Shown in pieces: positions 1 through 7,375 of a stretch of DNA of 18,439 nucleotides; the stretch's first letter is position 1; the number at the start of each line of letters is the position of its first letter. Where the stretch lies: NCBI GenBank assembly GCA_016297895.1, contig JAEDFS010000036.1:1-18439 (forward strand). Reading direction: 5' to 3'. Made by a program: the position numbers and the translations under genes. Below the pieces are notes generated by a model. The model did not search any database. It was given only the letters and a program-made list of their open reading frames with translations, and was not told the origin of the DNA. This DNA comes from Marvinbryantia sp. (GTDB lineage Bacteria; Bacillota; Clostridia; Lachnospirales; Lachnospiraceae).

Positions 1-1208
1 TTGGTACGATCACCATCGATATTTCCGAGCTGCTCAGCGGCATGCTGAAAAAGAGAGGCATTCCTCATAAAGTCCTCAATGCAAAATTCCATGAAATGGA
101 GGCAGAGATCGTAGCAGATGCAGGTATCCATGGAGCAGTCACCATCGCAACCAACATGGCAGGCCGTGGTACCGATATCAAGCTGGATGAAGAGTCCAAG
201 AAGCTGGGCGGCTTGAAGATCATCGGTACAGAGCGTCATGAATCCAGACGTATCGATAATCAGCTGCGAGGACGTTCCGGACGTCAGGGAGACCCGGGGG
301 AATCCAGATTCTATATTTCCCTGGAGGATGACCTGATGAGACTGTTCGGTTCCGAGCGTCTGATGGGTGTGTTCCGTTCCCTGGGAGTGGCTGAGAACGA
401 ACAGATCGAACATAAGATGCTTTCTTCCTCCATTGAAAAAGCACAGGAGAAGATCGAGGGCAACAACTATGGTATCCGTAAAAACCTGCTGGAATACGAC
501 CAGGTAAACAACGAGCAGCGTGAGATCATTTATGCGGAACGCCGTCGTGTGCTGGATGGAGAGAGTATGAGAAACTCCATTCTGAAAATGATCGACGATA
601 CCGTGGAGAGAATGGTAACTACCGTCATTCATGACCAGCAGAACGATCCGGAAGAATGGGATCTGAATGAGCTGAATGCGCTGCTTCTGCCGATCATTCC
701 GCTGAAACCGGTGACACAGGAAGACGTGAAGGGCAAGAGCAAAAAGGATCTGATCGATGGACTGTGTGAACAGGCAGTGAAGCTGTATGAAGAAAAAGAG
801 ACCCAGTTCCCGCAGGAACAGATGCGTGAGCTGGAGCGTGTGATCATTCTGAAGGTGATCGACCGGAAATGGATGGATCACATCGATGACATGGATCAGC
901 TCCGTCAGGGAATCGGACTTCAGGCTTACGGCCAGAAGGATCCGCTGGTTGAGTATAAGATGGCCGGATATGAAATGTTTGATGAAATGTCATCCAACAT
1001 CCAGGCAGATACGCTGAGACTTCTGTTCCATGTAAGAGTGGAAGAGAAGGTAGAGCGTGAAGAAGTAGCCAAAGTAACAGGAACCAACAAAGATGATACG
1101 GTTGCCAGAGCACCGAAGAAACGTGCGCAGGATAAGGTATATCCGAATGATCCCTGTCCCTGCGGCAGTGGTAAGAAGTATAAACAGTGCTGCGGACGTA
1201 AAAAATAA
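1..1208 (+). CDS. secA: SecA preprotein translocase ATPase, C-terminal part (5' end outside window)
   Basis: This is the C-terminal half of SecA, the ATPase that drives unfolded preproteins through the SecYEG channel. The frame is open from base 3 (GTITIDIS...), so the gene starts outside the window; about 401 residues are present. Visible landmarks are the second-helicase-domain text MLKKRGIPHKVLNAK, the NMAGRGTDIKL segment, the arginine-finger motif QLRGRSGRQGDPG, the helical scaffold/wing region, and RQGIGLQAYGQKDPLVEY. A lysine-rich linker leads to the zinc-binding tail PCPCGSGKKYKQCC (C-x-C-x8-C-C), which in the family contacts SecB-like chaperones, lipids or ribosomes. prfB follows 89 bases downstream, a pairing common in Firmicutes. 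There is no sign of damage. Identity is certain; only the missing N-terminus is unknown. Confidence 0.98.
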   Translation, partial: GTITIDISELLSGMLKKRGIPHKVLNAKFHEMEAEIVADAGIHGAVTIATNMAGRGTDIKLDEESKKLGGLKIIGTERHESRRIDNQLRGRSGRQGDPGESRFYISLEDDLMRLFGSERLMGVFRSLGVAENEQIEHKMLSSSIEKAQEKIEGNNYGIRKNLLEYDQVNNEQREIIYAERRRVLDGESMRNSILKMIDDTVERMVTTVIHDQQNDPEEWDLNELNALLLPIIPLKPVTQEDVKGKSKKDLIDGLCEQAVKLYEEKETQFPQEQMRELERVIILKVIDRKWMDHIDDMDQLRQGIGLQAYGQKDPLVEYKMAGYEMFDEMSSNIQADTLRLLFHVRVEEKVEREEVAKVTGTNKDDTVARAPKKRAQDKVYPNDPCPCGSGKKYKQCCGRKK

Positions 1209-1215
1209 TGGGAAG

Positions 1216-1260
1216 AGAGGGCTGATGGCAGACAAAAAGTGTTTGACACAGCCCTTTTGT
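1216..1260 (+). terminator. Weak intrinsic terminator or attenuator between secA and prfB
   Basis: AGGGCTG (1218-1224) pairs with CAGCCCT (1249-1255); A1216-T1257 and a G-T wobble extend the stem to about 9 bp. Inside the 24-base loop, AGACA can pair with TGTTT through one wobble. The right arm runs into TTTTGT. The long loop and short T-run suggest partial termination, so prfB may be both read through from secA and separately initiated. Confidence 0.45.
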
Positions 1261-1271
1261 GAATAAAGAAT
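1243..1271 (+). promoter_or_regulatory. Possible weak promoter for prfB
   Basis: A perfect TTGACA box lies at 1243-1248, inside the hairpin just described. The downstream -10 region is poor: AAGAAT at 1266-1271 with a 17-base spacer, or TAAAGA at 1264-1269 with 15. The match could be chance. If real, transcription would start about 20 bases before the prfB ATG. Confidence 0.25.
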
Positions 1272-1297
1272 TACAGAACAGGAAAGAAGGTGACAGA

Positions 1298-2423
1298 ATG
1301 GTCGAATTAGATCAGTTCAAGTATACACTTGGCACATACGAAAAACCATTACTGGAAGTGAGGGATTCACTTTGACCTGGCTAACAAGGAAAAGCGGGTG
1401 GAAGAATTAGAGCGTAAAATGGAGGAACCGAACTTCTGGGATGACCCGGAAGCGTCCCAGGAATCCATGAAAACGCTGAAATCATTAAAGGATGATATTG
1501 AGACATACAGTGTCCTTCAGGAACAGTACGAGGAGATCGAGACTCTTCTTGAGATGGCCTATGAGGAGAACGATGCGTCCCTGATCCCGGAGATCCAGGA
1601 GACATTGGATTCCTTCATAGAGACTCTGGAGGGAATCCGGATCCGGACTCTTCTGTCAGGGGAATATGACAGAGATGACGCCATCGTAACCCTTCATGCC
1701 GGAGCGGGAGGAACAGAATCCTGTGACTGGGCAGGCATGCTCTACCGCATGTACAGCCGCTGGGTGGACAAAAAAGGTTTCAGCATGGAAGTGCTGGATT
1801 ATCTGGATGGAGAGGAAGCGGGCATCAAATCCGTTACCTTTGAGGTGAGAGGAGAAAATGCATACGGATATCTGAAATCCGAAAAGGGTGTTCACCGTCT
1901 GGTCCGCATCTCACCGTTTAATGCAGCCGGAAAGCGGCAGACCTCTTTTGTATCCTGTGATGTCATGCCGGATATTGAAGAAGATATTGACATCGAGATC
2001 AGGGATGAAGATCTGAGAATCGACACCTACCGCTCCAGCGGAGCCGGCGGACAGCATATCAATAAGACATCTTCTGCGATCCGCATCACCCACCTTCCCA
2101 CGGGAATCGTGGTGCAGTGCCAGAACGAGCGGTCTCAGTTCCAGAACAAAGACAAAGCCATGCAGATGCTGAAAGCAAAGCTGTATCTTTTAAAACAGCA
2201 GGAAAATGCGGAAAAGGCATCGGGAATTCGGGGCGAGGTAAAAGAGATCGGTTGGGGAAACCAGATCCGTTCCTATGTGATGCAGCCCTATACCATGGTC
2301 AAGGATCATCGGACCAATGCGGAATCCGGAAACGTAGACAGCGTCATGGACGGAAATATTGATCTGTTTATCAATGCGTATCTGAAGTGGATCGCACTGG
2401 GAGCAGACAGCGAAGAAGAATAA
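1298..2423 (+). CDS. prfB: Peptide chain release factor 2 (RF2), programmed +1 frameshift
   Basis: RF2 releases finished peptides at UGA and UAA codons. Translation begins at ATG 1298 after AAGAAGG; the zero frame encodes 25 residues ending DSL, then stops at TGA 1373-1375. A +1 shift at CTT-T gives join(1298..1372, 1374..2423), about 374 residues, near the usual RF2 size. The shifted frame continues DLANKEKRVEELERK with no break. Diagnostic motifs are the RF2 anticodon tripeptide SPF in VRISPFNAAGKRQTSF (an RF1 would carry PxT) and the catalytic GGQ in SGAGGQHINKTSSAIR, followed by the C-terminal superfamily domain. RF2 abundance sets frameshifting efficiency, so the gene is autoregulated. 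A simple gene caller would start it at GTG 1398 and lose the N-terminus. The SPFH gene follows 23 bases later. Confidence 0.97.
1360..1376 (+). promoter_or_regulatory. prfB +1 frameshift site (SD-like element, slippery CTT, UGA, C)
   Basis: The string AGGGATTCACTTTGAC (1361-1376) lines up base for base in length with the E. coli prfB site AGGGGGTATCTTTGAC. It has an internal Shine-Dalgarno-like AGGGA, the slippery Leu codon CTT (1370-1372), the in-frame stop TGA (1373-1375), and C as the following base, which makes UGA a weak terminator. RF2 shortage favours slipping to TTT and reading GAC next. Seen directly; the mechanism is well established for the family. Confidence 0.95.
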
Positions 2424-2446
2424 AGGGGATTGAAAGGAGAAAAATT

Positions 2447-3694
2447 ATGGGTATTATCAGAACAGCAGTCAAAACAGTAACGGGAACCATCTCATCCTCA
2501 TTAAACGATCAGTTCCTGGAAGTGATCGAACCCAATGATATGGGAGAGGGTACCGTATTTACCAAAGGAGTACAGGTAAGAAAAGGTGCCAACAGAAAAG
2601 GAACCGCAGATACGGTTACGGACGGATCCGTGATCCATGTGTATGACAATCAGTTCATGATCCTGACCGATGGCGGCAAGGTCATTGACTATACGGCGGA
2701 ACCGGGATATTACACCGTCAGCAATTCTTCCCTGCCGTCCATGTTCAACGGACAGTTTGAGGAATCTCTGCAGGAAGCATTTGCAAGGGTGAAATTCGGC
2801 GGAACCACACCGGTCTCCCAGAAAGTATTTTACATCAATCTTCAGGAGATCAAAGGAATCAAATTCGGAACAAGGAACGCTGTTAATTATTTCGATAATT
2901 TTTACAATGCAGAGCTGTTTTTAAGAGCTCACGGCACCTATTCCATCAAGATCACAGATCCGCTGAAATTCTATGCGGAAGTGATCCCGAGAAATGCAGA
3001 ACATGTGGATATCACCGAGATCAATGAGCAGTATCTGGCAGAATTTTTGGAGGCGCTTCAGACGGCCATCAATCAGATGTCTGCGGACGGAACCAGAATT
3101 TCCTTCGTGACATCCAAGGCCAGAGAGCTGGGTAAATACATGGCAGATGTCCTGGATGAGGAATGGACCCAGACAAGAGGCATGCAGATCCAGTCAGTGG
3201 GTATTGCGAGCATTTCCTACGACGAGCAGTCACAGAAGCTGATCAATATGAGAAACCAGGGAGCGATGATGGGAGATCCGTCCATCCGCGAGGGATTTGT
3301 ACAGTCCTCCATCGCTCAGGGCATGCAGGCAGCAGGCTCCAATCCCAACGGTGCCATGGCAGGTTTTATGGGCATGGGCATGGGAATGAACGCAGCAGGA
3401 GGATTTATGGGTCAGGCATCCCAGACCAACTTCCAGCAGATGCAGATGATGCATGCACAGCAGCAGGCGATGCAGCAGCCTCAGATGCAGCAGCCCCAGA
3501 TGCAGCAGGCGCCTCAGGGACAGCAGATTCCCCCTGCTCAGGCAGGATCCTGGACCTGTTCCTGCGGTTCCGTCAACACCGGAAAGTTCTGCCCGCAGTG
3601 CGGCAGTCCGGCCCCCAATCCCCAGTGGACCTGTTCCTGCGGTTCCGTTAATACCGGAAAATTCTGTCCCCAGTGCGGACAGCCAAGACCGTAA
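2447..3694 (+). CDS. SPFH-domain (YdjI-like, 'virion core protein') protein with two C-terminal zinc ribbons
   Basis: The protein has 415 residues. ATG 2447 is preferred over upstream in-frame ATG 2387 because AAAGGAGA (2433-2440) precedes it and the earlier start lies inside prfB. Residues about 1-300 resemble the stomatin/prohibitin (SPFH) family of B. subtilis YdjI (COG4260), with KVFYINLQEIKGIKFG and DPLKFYAEVIPRNAEHVDITEINEQYL as typical text. A Gly/Met-rich stretch and a Gln/Met-rich low-complexity linker (roughly residues 295-368) follow, then two zinc ribbons at 369-386 and 394-411, each CSCGSVNTGKFCPQCG. No signal peptide or clear membrane span is visible. SPFH proteins generally form oligomeric membrane-surface scaffolds, so this is probably a peripheral membrane platform. 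It sits first in a three-gene set with a zinc-ribbon/TM protein and a TPM protein. The exact role is not known. Confidence 0.85.
   Translation: MGIIRTAVKTVTGTISSSLNDQFLEVIEPNDMGEGTVFTKGVQVRKGANRKGTADTVTDGSVIHVYDNQFMILTDGGKVIDYTAEPGYYTVSNSSLPSMFNGQFEESLQEAFARVKFGGTTPVSQKVFYINLQEIKGIKFGTRNAVNYFDNFYNAELFLRAHGTYSIKITDPLKFYAEVIPRNAEHVDITEINEQYLAEFLEALQTAINQMSADGTRISFVTSKARELGKYMADVLDEEWTQTRGMQIQSVGIASISYDEQSQKLINMRNQGAMMGDPSIREGFVQSSIAQGMQAAGSNPNGAMAGFMGMGMGMNAAGGFMGQASQTNFQQMQMMHAQQQAMQQPQMQQPQMQQAPQGQQIPPAQAGSWTCSCGSVNTGKFCPQCGSPAPNPQWTCSCGSVNTGKFCPQCGQPRP
3551..3679 (+). repeat. Tandem zinc-ribbon duplication within the SPFH gene
   Basis: Two 54-base copies (3551-3604 and 3626-3679, offset 75 bases) encode WTCSCGSVNTGKFCPQCG twice with identical residues. 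The DNA copies differ at only a few third positions, such as CGTCAACACC against CGTTAATACC. That points to a recent in-frame duplication or to selection and homogenisation of the ribbon. Confidence 0.9.
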
Positions 3695-3724
3695 GAGCAG
3701 CCTTCAGGAGAGGATGGTGAGAAC

Positions 3725-4777
3725 ATGGCAGCAGTAAGCTTTAAGTGTCCCAACTGCGGAGGTGATCTGCGGTTTGACCCGGCAACGCAGAAGTACAAAT
3801 GTGAATTCTGTGTCTCGGTCTTTGATCAGGCAGAGCTGGAGCAGGCAAATCCCCAGGCTGCGGAACAGACGCAAGAGCCGGAACCGGAACAAAGAGATGA
3901 GAGCGGGGCAGTGATCTATTCCTGTCCCAGCTGCGGAGCCCAGATCGTGACAGATGCCACGACCGCGGCGACATTTTGTTATTATTGTCATAACCCGGTG
4001 GTTCTTCAGGGAAAACTGTCCGGAGAATATGAGCCGGATATGGTAATTCCCTTTGCAGTGGATAAAAAGGAAGCGGTAGACAGCTTCCTGAAATATGTCA
4101 AAAAGAAAAAATTTGTTCCGAAAGACTTTTTCTGTAAGGAGCAGATCGAGAAGATCACAGGAATCTATTTCCCCTTCTGGAAATATGGATGCCAGGCAAA
4201 AGGTGCCATTCATGCCAGAGGAGAAAAGGTCCGGGTCTATGATGTGGGAGAAACGGAATACACCGAGACAAAAATATTTGCGGTAGACCGGGCTGCGGAT
4301 CTGTCATTTGAAAGTATGACCAGAAATGCCCTGAACAAGGAAAATAAAAAGCTTGTGGAGGCGGTCCAGCCCTTCCGCCTTGAGGAGGCAAAACCCTTTA
4401 CCATGGGCTATCTGTCCGGTTTCCAGGCGGAAAAGAGAGATATCGAAAAACAGAATCTCAGTCAGGAGCTGAAGCAGGAGGTCAGGGAGCACGCCGTAAA
4501 TATGATGAAAAATACCGCATCGGAATATACGGCGCTGCAGGTGGAACAGGACGATCTACATATCATGAAAGAGGACTGGAAATATCTGATGCTTCCCGTA
4601 TGGGTACTGACCTATAAGGGCGGAGACGGGGAAACCTATTACTACGCCATGAACGGGCAGACCAGAAAGGTCAGCGGTACGTTCCCCCTGGCGAAGGAGC
4701 GGGTGATCGCATTCTTTTTCAGTATCTTTGTACCCGTATTTATTTTGCTGATGATGGGAGGGTACTTCTTATGGTAA
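3725..4777 (+). CDS. Two-zinc-ribbon protein with C-terminal membrane anchor (YdjG-like)
   Basis: The protein has 350 residues and starts at ATG 3725, 11 bases after AGGAGAGG (3706-3713). It opens with a TFIIB-type zinc ribbon: CPNC at 8-11 and CEFC at 26-29. After an acidic Gln/Glu-rich linker comes a second ribbon: CPSC at 67-70 and CYYC at 85-88. The middle part (YFPFWKYGC, RKPFTMGYLSGF-like text) is typical of bacterial zinc-ribbon proteins often mislabelled 'DNA helicase PriA'. The last 24 residues (327-350, VIAFFFSIFVPVFILLMMGG) form one membrane segment, giving a tail-anchored cytosolic protein. It lies 30 bases after the SPFH gene and overlaps the TPM gene by 7 bases, implying coupled translation. 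It resembles B. subtilis YdjG, a membrane-stress partner of PspA; this is a family-level inference. Confidence 0.82.
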   Translation: MAAVSFKCPNCGGDLRFDPATQKYKCEFCVSVFDQAELEQANPQAAEQTQEPEPEQRDESGAVIYSCPSCGAQIVTDATTAATFCYYCHNPVVLQGKLSGEYEPDMVIPFAVDKKEAVDSFLKYVKKKKFVPKDFFCKEQIEKITGIYFPFWKYGCQAKGAIHARGEKVRVYDVGETEYTETKIFAVDRAADLSFESMTRNALNKENKKLVEAVQPFRLEEAKPFTMGYLSGFQAEKRDIEKQNLSQELKQEVREHAVNMMKNTASEYTALQVEQDDLHIMKEDWKYLMLPVWVLTYKGGDGETYYYAMNGQTRKVSGTFPLAKERVIAFFFSIFVPVFILLMMGGYFLW

Positions 4778-5601
4778 GAAAAAATCATTATGCGGCAGGC
4801 CTTCTGGGCATTCTCTTCCTGATGCTTCTGATCCTTACGGTGACCGTATCGGCAGACAGCGGTGTGTATGATTACGGAAGCCTGTTTACTGCAGAAGAGA
4901 CGGCGGATCTGGAAAAAATGGCAGCTGAGATCGCAGAAACTTATGATATGAATATTCTGATGCTGACCACCACGGATACGGACGGAAAAACATCCTCAGC
5001 CTATATAGAGGATTTTTATGAGAAAAACGGGTTTTATACCAATGGAATCCGGGGCGGGATCATTCTCCTGATCGATATGCAGCATCGGGAACTGAATCTG
5101 GAAACCGCCGGAGATATGATCTATTACATCACAGATGAGCGGGAGGAAGAGATCTATGATGCCGGATTCGATGATGTGAAGAACGAAGAATACGGATCAT
5201 CCATGAAGCACATGCTGGAGCAGACGAAAGAATTCCTGGAGGACGGGATCCCCGATAACCAATATACCTATGATACGGAAACCGGGAAGATTGTGCGTCA
5301 CCGGTCTTTAAGCGGCGGGGAGATTGCAGCCGCTCTTGTGGGAGCCCTTCTGTGTGCGGGGATCTCCTGCCTGGTTCTGTACAGGAGCTACAGCAACGTA
5401 CAGAAATACAATTATTCTGTCCATGATCATGCGGACATCCGGCTCACCGGTCAGAGAGACCAACAGATCGATAAGATCATAACCAGCAGAAGAAAACCGA
5501 AGCCCTCCTCTTCGGGAGGCGGTTCCGGTTCCGACCGAAGCTCCACCCACACCTCTTCGGGAGGCGGAACCTACGGAGGCGGAAACGGAAGAAGCTTTTA
5601 A
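4771..5601 (+). CDS. TPM-domain (YgcG/YdjH-like) exported membrane protein
   Basis: The protein has 276 residues. Residues 1-28 form a signal peptide or anchor (hydrophobic AAGLLGILFLMLLILTVTV with possible cleavage after VSA). Residues about 33-165 form a TPM (Psb32/MOLO-1, formerly DUF477) domain, opening DYGSLFTAEETADLEKMA and containing NGIRGGIILLIDMQHRELNL. A second membrane span lies at about 184-204 (EIAAALVGALLCAGISCLVL). The C-terminus (248-276) is rich in Ser and Gly (SSSGGGSGSDRS, GGGTYGGGNGRSF), the usual tail of this family. The domain should lie outside the cell with the tail inside. Start ATG 4771 overlaps the previous gene's stop (ATGGTAA), so the two are translationally coupled. 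TPM proteins act in membrane-protein quality control or assembly, but no specific activity can be assigned. Confidence 0.85.
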   Translation: MVRKNHYAAGLLGILFLMLLILTVTVSADSGVYDYGSLFTAEETADLEKMAAEIAETYDMNILMLTTTDTDGKTSSAYIEDFYEKNGFYTNGIRGGIILLIDMQHRELNLETAGDMIYYITDEREEEIYDAGFDDVKNEEYGSSMKHMLEQTKEFLEDGIPDNQYTYDTETGKIVRHRSLSGGEIAAALVGALLCAGISCLVLYRSYSNVQKYNYSVHDHADIRLTGQRDQQIDKIITSRRKPKPSSSGGGSGSDRSSTHTSSGGGTYGGGNGRSF

Positions 5602-5632
5602 GGAAGGCTGCCTGCGACAAGCAGGCAGTTCC
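5602..5632 (+). other. Stable hairpin after the TPM gene, no T-tract
   Basis: CTGCCTGC (5608-5615) and GCAGGCAG (5621-5628) form a perfect 8-bp stem with loop GACAA. GGAA (5602-5605) and TTCC (5629-5632) extend it past a two-base bulge. The stop codon abuts it and the next gene's Shine-Dalgarno begins three bases later. No T-run follows, so it is more likely an mRNA-processing or stability element, or a Rho-assisted stop, than an intrinsic terminator. Confidence 0.5.
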
Positions 5633-5646
5633 GTAAAGGAGACGAA

Positions 5647-6090
5647 ATGACAGGAAAAAGTCAGTATTATGTAGTGAGAGAAAAAGCGGTTCCGGAGGTA
5701 CTGCTGAAAGTCGTGGAGGCGAAGCGGCTTCTGGAATCAGAACGGGCGGCTACGGTTCAGGAAGCCACGGAGATGGTGGGAATCAGCCGCAGCTCTTTCT
5801 ATAAATACAAAGATGATATTTTTCCTTTTCATGAGAATACGAAAGGGAAGACCATTACCTTTGTGACCCAGATGGATGATGAACCTGGGCTTTTGTCTGA
5901 TGTGCTGAAAGTGATAGCCGACTATCACGCCAATGTTCTGACGATCCATCAGACGATACCGGTCAACGGGATCGCATCCCTGACCATGAGCATCGATATT
6001 CTTCCGTCTACAGGAGATACGATGGACTTGTTTGCAGAGATGGAAGCTTTAAGAGGAATTCATTATCTGAAGATCCTTGCAAGGGAATAG
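5647..6090 (+). CDS. ACT-domain regulatory protein (UPF0735/PheB-like)
   Basis: The protein has 147 residues, starting at ATG 5647 after AAAGGAG (5635-5641). The first 60 or so residues include a short helix-turn-helix-like segment (ATVQEATEMVGISRSSFYKYKDDI). The second half is an ACT domain opening TITFVTQMDDEPGLLSDVLKVI, with the usual DEPGLL turn that forms amino-acid binding sites at dimer interfaces. This matches the UPF0735/PheB family, commonly found beside hom in Clostridia. The name PheB (chorismate mutase) is historical and unproven. Placement 36 bases before hom suggests a role sensing threonine or another aspartate-family amino acid, either as a regulator of Hom or as a transcription factor. 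That is inference. Confidence 0.85.
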   Translation: MTGKSQYYVVREKAVPEVLLKVVEAKRLLESERAATVQEATEMVGISRSSFYKYKDDIFPFHENTKGKTITFVTQMDDEPGLLSDVLKVIADYHANVLTIHQTIPVNGIASLTMSIDILPSTGDTMDLFAEMEALRGIHYLKILARE

Positions 6091-6126
6091 AAAGGGCAGA
6101 CAGCCCGGAAAGAAAGAGGAGTAATT

Positions 6127-7347
6127 ATGATACAGATTGCAGTTCTGGGATATGGTACTGTGGGAAGCGGAGTGGTGGAAGTCATCAATACCAACTACAG
6201 CAGTATCAATAAAAAAGCCGGGGAAGAGATCAACATCAAGTATGTGCTGGATCTTAGAGATTTTCCCGGCGATCCGATCCAGGAGAAGATCGTCCATGAT
6301 TTTGACGTGATCTTAAATGACCCGGAGATCCGGATCGTGGTGGAAGTCATGGGCGGTGTGGAACCGGCTTATACCTTTACCAAGAAAGCCCTGCTGGCAG
6401 GTAAGAGTGTGTGCACCTCCAATAAGGAGCTGGTAGCGAAGCACGGAGCGGAACTTCTGGAGATCGCCAGAGAGCGAAACATCAATTATCTGTTTGAGGC
6501 AAGCTGCGGAGGCGGAATTCCGATTATCCGGCCACTGAATTCTTCCCTGACGGCAGATGAGATCGATGAGATCGCAGGCATCTTAAACGGTACCACCAAC
6601 TATATGCTGACCCGCATGGCCAGGGAAGGGTGTGAATATGAGGATGTGTTAAAAGAGGCTCAGGAGATGGGCTATGCGGAGCGCAATCCGGCAGCAGACG
6701 TGGAAGGACACGATGCCTGCCGTAAGATCGCCATCCTTTCCTCTCTGGCATTTGGACGTCAGGTGGATTTTGAAGATATTTATACAGAAGGAATCACACA
6801 TATCACTGCAGCAGATTTCAAATATGCTAAAGCCATGAAGAAATCCATCAAACTGCTGGGATACAGCAAAAAATGCGGGGAATGCTTTTATGCCATGGTG
6901 GCACCGGTCCTTGTGGATCCTGATGACCCCCTGTACAGTGTCAATGATGTATTCAACGCCATCTTCGTACACGGAAATGTGCTGGGCGATGCCATGTTTT
7001 ATGGAAGAGGAGCGGGAAAGCTGCCAACAGCCAGCGCCGTTGTGGCAGACGTGGTAGATGAGGCAAGACATCTTCACAGAAATATTATGACATTCTGGAG
7101 CAGTCATAAGCTTTCCCTTACCGATATCAGCAATTCCCAGAGAGCCTTTTTCGTTCGCGTAAAAGGAGATAAGGAAGCGGACGAGGCAAGAGTAAAAGAG
7201 ATCTTCGGAAAGGTGTCGTTTATCCAGATCGAAGATCTGCCCGGAGAGTATGGCTTTACCACCGGAATCATGACAGAAGCGGAGTATGAGGTAAGGGCAG
7301 AACGGCTGGGTAATGTGATCAGCCGGATCCGGATCCGTCAACAGTAG
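6127..7347 (+). CDS. hom: Homoserine dehydrogenase with C-terminal ACT domain
   Basis: Reduces aspartate semialdehyde to homoserine with NAD(P)H, the branch point to threonine and methionine; cytosolic. The 406-residue protein has an N-terminal Rossmann fold (GYGTVGSG, 9-16), the TSNKELVAKHG segment, the catalytic GILNGTTNYM (151-160) and the family signature AERNPAADVEGHDACRKIA around 184-202. A C-terminal ACT domain lies at about 325-406, so allosteric inhibition by threonine is expected. Start ATG 6127 follows AGAGGAG. The gene stands 36 bases after the ACT-domain gene and 28 bases before the phosphoglycerate-mutase-like gene, forming a threonine-biosynthesis operon without a classical GHMP-type thrB in view. 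Confidence 0.97.
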   Translation: MIQIAVLGYGTVGSGVVEVINTNYSSINKKAGEEINIKYVLDLRDFPGDPIQEKIVHDFDVILNDPEIRIVVEVMGGVEPAYTFTKKALLAGKSVCTSNKELVAKHGAELLEIARERNINYLFEASCGGGIPIIRPLNSSLTADEIDEIAGILNGTTNYMLTRMAREGCEYEDVLKEAQEMGYAERNPAADVEGHDACRKIAILSSLAFGRQVDFEDIYTEGITHITAADFKYAKAMKKSIKLLGYSKKCGECFYAMVAPVLVDPDDPLYSVNDVFNAIFVHGNVLGDAMFYGRGAGKLPTASAVVADVVDEARHLHRNIMTFWSSHKLSLTDISNSQRAFFVRVKGDKEADEARVKEIFGKVSFIQIEDLPGEYGFTTGIMTEAEYEVRAERLGNVISRIRIRQQ

Positions 7348-7375
7348 AACATTTACAGAATCGAGGATACCTGAA

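Noticed and set aside
2387..2446. N-terminal extension of the SPFH protein from ATG 2387
   Set aside because: Lies in the 3' end of prfB, encodes an Arg-rich non-conserved peptide, and the SD at 2433-2440 points to ATG 2447.
3725..4777. Calling the zinc-ribbon protein a primosomal helicase
   Set aside because: It lacks helicase motifs; only the zinc ribbons are shared, and it ends in a membrane anchor.
6094..6106. GGGC/GCCC mini-hairpin between the ACT gene and hom
   Set aside because: Only four base pairs and no T-run; likely chance.
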